DNA of 64,000 nt from contig CAZTUB010000007.1 in the NCBI GenBank assembly GCA_964615905.1, positions 62,001-126,000 on the forward strand, in the 5' to 3' direction. Positions 8,187 through 15,352 of the stretch are shown piece after piece. Source of the DNA: DATLMR01 sp964615905. Its GTDB lineage: Bacteria > Acidobacteriota > Blastocatellia > UBA7656. The notes under the pieces are model-generated. The model was not told the DNA's origin. It searched no databases and worked only from the letters and a program-made list of their open reading frames with translations. Position 1 is the stretch's first letter; each line of letters starts with the position of its first letter. A program made the position numbers and the translations under genes.

Positions 8187-9794
8187 TTACTGGTCGTCGC
8201 CTGCTCTTGGCGCGATAAATACGATCTCGACGCGACGATTCATCGCGCGGCCCTTCACGGTCTTCAGCTTCGAGACCGGCGCGGACGCTCCGAGAGAATC
8301 GACGCGGAAGTTTGCGCGAGGCGTTCCGAGCGCGGCTATGTAATCGGCGACCGATTTGGCTCGACCGAGCGCGAAATCTTCAGCGCCGGTACGCGGGTCC
8401 GAGTGACCCTGAATCGAGAAGACGACCGAAGGCTTGGCCGCCAGCGCCTCGCCCAGCAGGTCCATCTTAGACTTCACCTTGAGCGCAAGCGACGACTGGT
8501 TTGGGACAAAGAATGTGTCTGGCAGGACGAGCACGAACCCGTCGGCGGTCGGTTTAACGGTCGACACGCGGGCCAGCGTCGTCTGCAAATCGGCGAAGTC
8601 GCGGCGGCGAGCCTCAAACTCTGCCTTTTCGCGCTCGGCCCGCTCCATCGCCTCGACGCGCGTGCTTGTTTCGTTAAGCCTCTCGGTTGTTGAAGAGTAC
8701 TGCGTTTGCAAAGTCGTTATCTGAGTGCGAGCCGATTCAAGCTCGCGGCCCACGCGGCCCAGGTCGTTGCGCAATCGCTCGTTTTCGGCCTGCAACTGGC
8801 GATTTTCAGCGCGCGCATCGGCCGCCTCTCTGAGCGCGCGCGTGAGCTGTTCTTCGCTATTTGTCCGCGAAATTTCCGAGGCGCGCAGCCGCGTCTCAGT
8901 CTCATTCAACCGGGCTTCAAGGTCAGAAACATTCTCGTTTGCCCGGCGAACATCTTGATCGCGTCTTTGGATCTCTGCTCGCCGCTCGGCTGCCAGCGCC
9001 CGCTCCTCCGAGATGTCGCGAGCGCGAACCGCGATGGTTATGGCCTCGCGCGACAACCGGCCTACTTCGTGCACACTCGCGCCGCTGCGGTGCGAAGCTT
9101 CAGCCTGTTCGAGCCAGCGGACTGCGGTTGTAAAATCATTTGGGTCGTGGCGCTCCGCATCGGCCAGGCGCGCGATCTGGATTGCGCGGCGTGCCTGCAA
9201 CAACTCCATAGGCGTCTTGTTGTAGTCGCGCTCGGCAAGCGAAGGGATTGTCGTGTCTGTATAGAACCTGCCTGAATCTCCCGTGAAGAAGACCTCGCTT
9301 GCCTGCACCTGGACCTTGTTGGTCACAGGGGTCAGGTTCTCAAGTACGACCATACGCGAAGGCAGTCGGACGAGGTAATGAGGCTCTGCCGTGACAATCA
9401 TGGCGAAGGTTTGATGTGCGGTAGTCGTCTTCAATCGCCCTGACCCGCCCGACAGCTTGAACTCACCGAGATTTTCCACCTGCCCGGCGGGAGTCACCGC
9501 CCACAGCACGTATGTGTTATAGTCGCCGCCGAAATTGAAGGCGGGGACCATATTCTCGACGGTTATATCTATCTCGCTTGTGTTGCGCTTGCGCCACCGC
9601 TCGACAGTGGCCTCGCCTTTTGCGTTCGGCCTGAGCGTCGTTCCCGCAAAAAATACCTTAACCGGGTCTCTGAAATATGTAATTGCGATTGTTCGACGGC
9701 GGACATCGCCGCCCTGACCACTGGCAATATCTGCCAGCGCCAGCGCCAGTAGTATTGTGATCGCGCTGATCGGGAAGATTGACAGCCTTTTCAT
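8187..9794 (-). CDS. OmpA-family protein with long coiled coil
   Basis: A 535-residue exported protein. It has a signal peptide ending near ADIASGQG, an N-terminal beta-rich region (about residues 28-190), a helical region from about 195 with a long heptad-rich coiled coil (about 250-400, many Glu/Arg/Leu), and a C-terminal OmpA/Pal-like peptidoglycan-binding domain (about 405-530: FVPNQSSLALKVKSKMDLL, IQGHSDPRTGAEDFALGRAKSV, NRRVEIVFI). It probably anchors the envelope to the cell wall. The DUF4398-like helical segment and OmpA pairing is known in other proteins, but the N-terminal part is not recognised. Start ATG is preceded by GAGAGG. It is the first gene of an operon with the zinc-ribbon and 5'-nucleotidase genes. 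Confidence 0.8.
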   Translation of the reverse strand: MKRLSIFPISAITILLALALADIASGQGGDVRRRTIAITYFRDPVKVFFAGTTLRPNAKGEATVERWRKRNTSEIDITVENMVPAFNFGGDYNTYVLWAVTPAGQVENLGEFKLSGGSGRLKTTTAHQTFAMIVTAEPHYLVRLPSRMVVLENLTPVTNKVQVQASEVFFTGDSGRFYTDTTIPSLAERDYNKTPMELLQARRAIQIARLADAERHDPNDFTTAVRWLEQAEASHRSGASVHEVGRLSREAITIAVRARDISEERALAAERRAEIQRRDQDVRRANENVSDLEARLNETETRLRASEISRTNSEEQLTRALREAADARAENRQLQAENERLRNDLGRVGRELESARTQITTLQTQYSSTTERLNETSTRVEAMERAEREKAEFEARRRDFADLQTTLARVSTVKPTADGFVLVLPDTFFVPNQSSLALKVKSKMDLLGEALAAKPSVVFSIQGHSDPRTGAEDFALGRAKSVADYIAALGTPRANFRVDSLGASAPVSKLKTVKGRAMNRRVEIVFIAPRAGDDQ

Positions 9795-9874
9795 CCTTTG
9801 ATCCTCTCTGTGATGTCGTACATACCGATTCTTTAGCTATTTGGTAGATGCACCTCGGCACAGTCCTGTCGCCA

Positions 9875-9898
9875 AGTATAAACGCACAACAAGTTGTG
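9875..9898 (-). promoter_or_regulatory. Possible promoter with overlapping dyad upstream of the OmpA-like gene
   Basis: On the minus strand TATACT (9880-9875) could be a -10 box. Just upstream lies the dyad CACAAC-AA-GTTGTG (9885-9898), which would cover the spacer and -35 region and could be a regulator site. No good -35 hexamer is visible, consistent with activator dependence, but this is weak evidence. Confidence 0.3.
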
Positions 9899-9976
9899 AG
9901 GTTTCACTGAGTCGATTTTAGCAAGTAGGACGGGAGTGGTACAAGCAAGCCTTTGCCTGGGGTTCAAAGCGCCGTT

Positions 9977-12900
9977 TTATGCCAGCACCGAGTTGATCGT
10001 TGAGCTGATGTCGTCTACTTGAACGGGCTTGAAGATGATCTCATCGACAAGCTCGACGTTATGTTTGGTGTCGTCGGGCGGCAGCACGTGGCCAGTGATA
10101 AGCACGATCTTTGTGCCGGGCCATCGGCTTCGTATCTCCCTGGCAACGGCCCAGCCGTCCATCTCTGGCATGGAGAGGTCAGTAAATACGAGGTCAAAAC
10201 TCTTTTCTTCCATCTTCGATATGCCTTCGGGCCCCGACGCGGCTTGATCGGCTGAGTGCGAGGCCGATCCGAGCATGCCGACAAGCGCCTCGCGGACTCG
10301 CTCGTCGTCGTCTATGACGAGCACATGCGCGCCGTCCACCTTAACCGTGCGCCCGCGCGATGTCGGCTTTTGATAGCCGCTCGCGACCGGCAGCGTGATC
10401 GAAAAGGTCGAGCCGACGCCCGCGCCGCTCGACGCTTCGAGCCGCCCCCCGTGTCGCTCAATTATGCTGTGGCTCACGGCAAGCCCAAGTCCCGTGCCCG
10501 TCATGCTCTTTGTTGTGAAGAACGGCTCGAATATGCGCGCGCGCACCTCTTCGCTCATGCCGATGCCGCTGTCTGTGAACTCTACCTTCACCACGGATTT
10601 TTCAACCTTCGTGGTTATCCGCAGCCGCCCGCCTTGAGGCATGGCGTCTAACGCGTTCAGGATTATATTGACGAAGACTTCGCGAAGCTCCGAAGCAGAC
10701 CCTCGCACCGTCGGCAATGTGGCCAGCTCCATCTCGACCTTGTAGCTGATCCCTCGCGCCTGCGCGTCGTCTCGCCATCGCGCGCAGGTCAGGTTGGCCG
10801 AGTCTTGAATTAGCTGGTTCAAATCCACAGGCTCAAGCGAAGCGACGTCTTGCTGAAGCCCGAACCCCTGGATACGTTTCACCGTCTCGGACCCGTCGAG
10901 CGCGGCACGCTCGATTATGTCGAGCCGCTGGGCGATTCGCTCATCATTGCACGCCCGCTTTATCAACTGCGTGTGGCCGAGTATAGCCGCAAGGTGGTTG
11001 TTAAAGTTATGAGCCACGCCGGATGCGAGCTGGCCGAGCGCGCGCAACTTCTCGGCTTGCGCCGCCCGCTGGCTCTCGACGCGCTCCTCGGTTATGTCGC
11101 GCGCGATGGATAATATGCTCGACACTCGGCCCTGGTCGTATATGGGCGTGTATGTGATGAGCAGAAGCCTCTGTTCGCCGTTCTTTTTGAGCGCGTGCAT
11201 CTCGAATGTCTGAGCCTGTCCGGCCAGCGCATCGTTGAAACGCTCGATCACCCTTCGCTTTTCGCCCGGCGGTATGAACTGGCGGAATAGCCCCGCCTCC
11301 ATCTCCTCGCGGGTGTACCCGAAAAACTTTATCAACCGCTCGTTGAACCATATCAACCGGCCGTCGGGCGAGAGCGCAAAGATCGAGTCGTTGGCGTGCT
11401 CTATCAACTTGATTAGGAAGCTCCGCTGCTCGCGCGCCTCTGCTTCGGCGGTTCTCAGCTCCGTCAAATCTCTGACTATGCAGACCGCGCCGAGCGCGGC
11501 CTTTGTCTTATCTTCGCCGTCTCCGATCAGTTTCTCTTTGTCGGCTGCCGAGATAGTATCGTGTAACAGAGGCGAGATCGTGACAAGCACCGGGCGTCCG
11601 AGCTTTTCCGGGACCAGCTCGAAGGTCACCGCGCGCCCTGTATCAATGACCTGAGCCACGCGACAGCTCTCAGCCTCGATCCCCTGCATCAATTGGCAGC
11701 ACCTTCGACCTATCAGCTCACGCGCCTGGACCCCTTCAAAATCGGCCGCGGCCTTGTTCACCCGCCTGAGCTGCCCGCGCTGGTCAAAGATGAATATGCC
11801 GTCTGTCAGCGCGTCGAAGGTGGTTTCCCATTCGTTCTTGCCTCGCGACACCTGGTCGAAAAGCTCCGCGCGCTCAAGCGCGATCAACACCTGGTTGGCA
11901 GCCGCGCGCATAACGTTCGCTTCGTCGACAGTCCAGGCGCGCGGGCCGTTTTTCATGATCGCAGTGATGGCAAGTCTCGGGGTGTCGTTGTAAAAGACGC
12001 GCACATTCATGAACGCGCGTGTCCCGGCGGGACGGAGGTAGCTATCCAGGTAAGAAACGAAACGCGCATCGGTTTCCGTGTCGTCCGACAGGATCAGCCC
12101 GTCTTTTTCGTGCGCGCTGAAGTTCAGAAAATCACTGTCGCGGTATCTTCGACCCGGCGCGCTTATACGGCGGTTGCTGTATTCGCACTCGATTGTCCAC
12201 AGGTCGTCTTCCGGCCTGTGCCTGGCGATCAGGATCGAGTCCGTTCCCAGATGCTCGCACAGCTCTTCGGCGACGACAGGGTATATCTCGTCGATACGGT
12301 TCGACTGGTTTATGCCGTGGATGATGTGGCTGATAAGCGACTCGACCCGCGCAGACTGTTTCGCCTCTTCAAAAAGGTTGCTGTGGCTTATGGCCACAGC
12401 TATCTGGGCGGTCACATCTTCGACAATCGCTATCTCGTTTGCCGTCCATTGTCTTAACTGGTCAGTCTGGCCTATCGAAACCGAACCCCACAACTGGTCG
12501 TTCACAAAGATAGGGCAGAGGATCTGAGACAGTATGAACGGCACTTGCTGCCAGGCGGCGACGGTCGCCGCTTCTTCCGGGTGCGCGGCGATAAATGCGC
12601 GCACGTCTTCAAGCACTAGCGTGCGGCGCGTATCGTTTAAAACCGACCCCAGGTAATTGCCACGGCTCGCTCGAAGGTGGCTCATCGAAGTGCAGTTGCC
12701 GGAGACGTGCTCGGCTACGATCTGGACCTCGTCGCCGACTATCTGTCGAAAATGTGTGAGGTTTGCGCCAAGCGCTTTCCCCATCTCCTCGACGGCAACC
12801 TGAAGCGTCTCGCGCAAATCGAGCGAGCGGCGAATCGATGCGACGATCTGGTTTACCAGCGCGGCCCGCTTCGCAGACTCCCTCGCTTCTCTATAAAGTT

Positions 12901-13942
12901 CCGCCTGTCTTATGGCAACCGCCGCCTGCTCTGAAACTGATTGGACAACGTCTATCTCCCATTGAGTCCAGACGTGGTTCTGCTCGCAGTGATGAAGCGA
13001 AAGCACGCCGATGGCCCTGCCTCCAAGCCGTATGGAAGATGAAAGGAGCGACTTGACGCCGCTTTGTGCGAGCGAGTCCCTCAAAGTCGAGAGCCTTGGA
13101 TCGTTCCCTATGTCGTTCGATTCGACCGGATTGGGGCTTTCGAGCAAGACCTTCAGGTGCCTGTTCCCGGTGACGGGTATTCTCCGCAAGGCCTGCGGCC
13201 TGTTTGCGCAGCAGGGCGCGACGTACTCGTGAGTGACGGGCAAGGCTTCGGGCAGCGGGTCGGGTATCAAGACCAGTCGGCAGCGGCAAACGCCCAGAGC
13301 CGCGCCAAGCTCGGTGACAATCGATTGCAGCAGCGCATCGGAATCGAGAGTGCCGTGGATGGTCGAGCTGAGCTTGCTCAACAGCGCTTCGCGGTCGGAT
13401 ATGCTGCGCGCTTTCTCCCTGGATTGGATGCGGAAGACTGTGTGCGTGAGGCTTGACGCCACGGCTTCGACAAACTGTTTGTCTATGCCTGTCCATCGCC
13501 GTTGTTTGTTGTGGTAGAGGATCAAGCTGCCGAGCTCGCTGCCGTCGACAGCCAGCGGAGCGACCAGCAGAGGTCTTAGCCCCGCCTCTCTCAAGAATCC
13601 GCTGAGCCCGGGAGATAACAACTGACCCGACGCTTTGCTCTCAAAGTCGGTGATCTCAAGCAGACCTGCCCGCCCCTTTATGCCTCGCGTCATCTCAACA
13701 TCGACAAGCGCAAGTTTCTCGCGTGCCCCCGGCTCGACCCCCTGCGCGCAGTAATCCGCGCGGCTCCTGACGCCGTCGGCCTGGCGCAAGACGATTGCCG
13801 AACGAGCTACGCCAAGCAACCGGCAAAGCTCGCAAGTCGCCATCGACAAGAACCCGTCGAGGTCGGTCGCGGCGTGTGATGCCGCCCCCAGGCGATTGAC
13901 CAGCCCCCAGTAACCAGATTTTTTATCGAATAATGGAATCAA
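9977..13942 (-). CDS. Hybrid sensor histidine kinase, four GAF, two PAS, receiver domain
   Basis: A 1321-residue cytosolic sensor kinase without membrane helices. Domains in order: GAF-like regions at about 20-170, 190-345, 365-520 and 535-690; PAS at about 705-825 and 840-950; dimerisation/phosphoacceptor domain with H978 in the segment SGVAHNFNNHLAAILGH; ATPase domain with N-box VNIILNALDA (N1096), DSGIGM and GTGLGLAVSHSI; and a receiver domain (about 1206-1321) with phosphoacceptor D1255 and Lys in FKPV (K1305). The residue after the phospho-His is Asn rather than Glu or Asp. The only start codon available before GAF1 is a TTG. It lies 40 bases after the HD-GYP regulator gene and is probably co-transcribed with it, so the pair likely forms one phosphorelay. 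The sensed signal cannot be read from sequence. Confidence 0.9.
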   Translation of the reverse strand: MIPLFDKKSGYWGLVNRLGAASHAATDLDGFLSMATCELCRLLGVARSAIVLRQADGVRSRADYCAQGVEPGAREKLALVDVEMTRGIKGRAGLLEITDFESKASGQLLSPGLSGFLREAGLRPLLVAPLAVDGSELGSLILYHNKQRRWTGIDKQFVEAVASSLTHTVFRIQSREKARSISDREALLSKLSSTIHGTLDSDALLQSIVTELGAALGVCRCRLVLIPDPLPEALPVTHEYVAPCCANRPQALRRIPVTGNRHLKVLLESPNPVESNDIGNDPRLSTLRDSLAQSGVKSLLSSSIRLGGRAIGVLSLHHCEQNHVWTQWEIDVVQSVSEQAAVAIRQAELYREARESAKRAALVNQIVASIRRSLDLRETLQVAVEEMGKALGANLTHFRQIVGDEVQIVAEHVSGNCTSMSHLRASRGNYLGSVLNDTRRTLVLEDVRAFIAAHPEEAATVAAWQQVPFILSQILCPIFVNDQLWGSVSIGQTDQLRQWTANEIAIVEDVTAQIAVAISHSNLFEEAKQSARVESLISHIIHGINQSNRIDEIYPVVAEELCEHLGTDSILIARHRPEDDLWTIECEYSNRRISAPGRRYRDSDFLNFSAHEKDGLILSDDTETDARFVSYLDSYLRPAGTRAFMNVRVFYNDTPRLAITAIMKNGPRAWTVDEANVMRAAANQVLIALERAELFDQVSRGKNEWETTFDALTDGIFIFDQRGQLRRVNKAAADFEGVQARELIGRRCCQLMQGIEAESCRVAQVIDTGRAVTFELVPEKLGRPVLVTISPLLHDTISAADKEKLIGDGEDKTKAALGAVCIVRDLTELRTAEAEAREQRSFLIKLIEHANDSIFALSPDGRLIWFNERLIKFFGYTREEMEAGLFRQFIPPGEKRRVIERFNDALAGQAQTFEMHALKKNGEQRLLLITYTPIYDQGRVSSILSIARDITEERVESQRAAQAEKLRALGQLASGVAHNFNNHLAAILGHTQLIKRACNDERIAQRLDIIERAALDGSETVKRIQGFGLQQDVASLEPVDLNQLIQDSANLTCARWRDDAQARGISYKVEMELATLPTVRGSASELREVFVNIILNALDAMPQGGRLRITTKVEKSVVKVEFTDSGIGMSEEVRARIFEPFFTTKSMTGTGLGLAVSHSIIERHGGRLEASSGAGVGSTFSITLPVASGYQKPTSRGRTVKVDGAHVLVIDDDERVREALVGMLGSASHSADQAASGPEGISKMEEKSFDLVFTDLSMPEMDGWAVAREIRSRWPGTKIVLITGHVLPPDDTKHNVELVDEIIFKPVQVDDISSTINSVLA

Positions 13943-13982
13943 GTTTTTTACGGATGCGGAAACGTGGCCGTGTTTGAATGCA

Positions 13983-15182
13983 TCACCGCGCCTTTTCCAT
14001 CAACGGACCGCTTGCCATGGTTATCAGCGAATTTCTAATCTCGCGGCCAGAAAGATGATTCTCGACCGGCAGCCTTGGCTCCACGATTGTCTGTCTGATC
14101 TCCGCCCAGGTGTCGAGCGGGACCGCCTGAAATGCCCGAACTACTACGGGGTCGAAATGCCTCCCGGCGCACCGGGCCAATTCCTGCGCGGCGATTTCGA
14201 TGGGTCGGCCTGCGCGATAGGGTCTGTCGGAAGTTATTGCGTCAATAGCGTCTGCGACCGCGAATATGCGCGCGCCTATGCAAATCTGCTCGCCCTTGAG
14301 ATTGTTCGGGTAGCCGCTCCCGTCGTATTGTTCGTGATGCTGGCCTACTATCTCGGCCGCGCCTTCGAGAAAGTCTATGTCCCGAAGTATCTGTAACCCG
14401 TGGTCTACGTGGCGTCGCATCTGGACCCACTCTTCTGCGGTTAGCGGGCCGGGTTTTAGCAGTATCGAATCGGGAACGCCTATCTTCCCAATGTCGTGGA
14501 GGAGCGCGCCCTGCTCGACAACCATCAACTCGCTGTCGCTCAGCCCCAGTTGAATCCCGAGCCGCAGGCTGTTTGCCACGACACGCCCGGAATGGCCTCG
14601 CGTCTCAACATCGCGGGCCTCAAGCGCCGTCGCGAGCGCGCGCAACGTCGCCATGTTTGTGTCGCGGAGTTTTTCAAGCGTCGTGTTGAGCTTGCTGTTG
14701 GCCCGGCCAAGCTCCGTGGTCCGCTGCCCCACCAGTTCTTCTAGATGTTGCTCGTACCTTCGATTGGCTTTGAGCAGCGAGTGATGGCGCAGCGCGCGAG
14801 CTACTGCGGTCTCGACATCAGACAGGTTGAACGGCTTGGTGACATAATCGAATGCGCCGCGCCGCATGGCTTCAACTGCGCTCTGTATATTCAGATTGCC
14901 TGAGATCAGTATAACTACTGTGTCGGCGGTAAGCCGCGTGATCTCCTGTAGCAGCTCAAGGCCGCTCATGCCGGGCATCATTATGTCTGACAGCACAAGG
15001 TCGTATGTCTCTTCGCGGAGATACTCCAGCGCTTCATTCGCGCTCGTAACGGTCCTGCATTCGTAAGCCTCGCCGAGCAGGGAAGCGAGCACGGAAAGTA
15101 TGCCCGGCTCGTCATCTATGATGAGGATACGTGCTTGGCGATTGGTGTCGTCGATCAAAGCCGTGCCGATCAGGTCCGTCAT
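13983..15182 (-). CDS. Response regulator with HD-GYP phosphodiesterase domain
   Basis: A 399-residue regulator. An N-terminal receiver domain (about 17-130) has LIIDDEP, phosphoacceptor D66 and K116 in TKPF. A coiled linker (about 140-185) leads to an HD-GYP domain (about 190-375) with HDIGK (H229-D230), HHEQYDGSGYP (282-292) and FAVADAIDAITSDRPY. All catalytic residues are present, so it should hydrolyse cyclic-di-GMP when phosphorylated or dephosphorylated. The start ATG has AAGG 8-9 bases upstream. The hybrid kinase gene follows directly, and the FHA/MshEN gene lies 170 bases upstream in the same direction. A paralogue lies at 58484-59575. Confidence 0.93.
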   Translation of the reverse strand: MTDLIGTALIDDTNRQARILIIDDEPGILSVLASLLGEAYECRTVTSANEALEYLREETYDLVLSDIMMPGMSGLELLQEITRLTADTVVILISGNLNIQSAVEAMRRGAFDYVTKPFNLSDVETAVARALRHHSLLKANRRYEQHLEELVGQRTTELGRANSKLNTTLEKLRDTNMATLRALATALEARDVETRGHSGRVVANSLRLGIQLGLSDSELMVVEQGALLHDIGKIGVPDSILLKPGPLTAEEWVQMRRHVDHGLQILRDIDFLEGAAEIVGQHHEQYDGSGYPNNLKGEQICIGARIFAVADAIDAITSDRPYRAGRPIEIAAQELARCAGRHFDPVVVRAFQAVPLDTWAEIRQTIVEPRLPVENHLSGREIRNSLITMASGPLMEKAR

Positions 15183-15352
15183 TGACTTATCCTTAGGTTA
15201 CCGGTTTTTTAACCTTCCGCTCTTTTGATGGCAAAGGGGGATTTAACAGACCAAGCGCTCAACACAATACAAACGGCGATATTTGGAGGGGGACGCGGCG
15301 ATCTTAGTACGAGGGGCGGCAGTTTGCAATAGTATTCTTCACGGGCCGGTAT

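Noticed and set aside
7500..8693. A 397-codon open frame on the plus strand
   Set aside because: It runs antisense across the starts and ends of three supported genes (5'-nucleotidase, zinc ribbon, OmpA-like), has low-complexity Arg/His-rich translation and no ribosome site. It is a GC-driven shadow.
11693..12457. A 254-codon open frame antisense to the hybrid kinase
   Set aside because: The opposite strand carries clear GAF/PAS coding sequence. The antisense translation matches no family.
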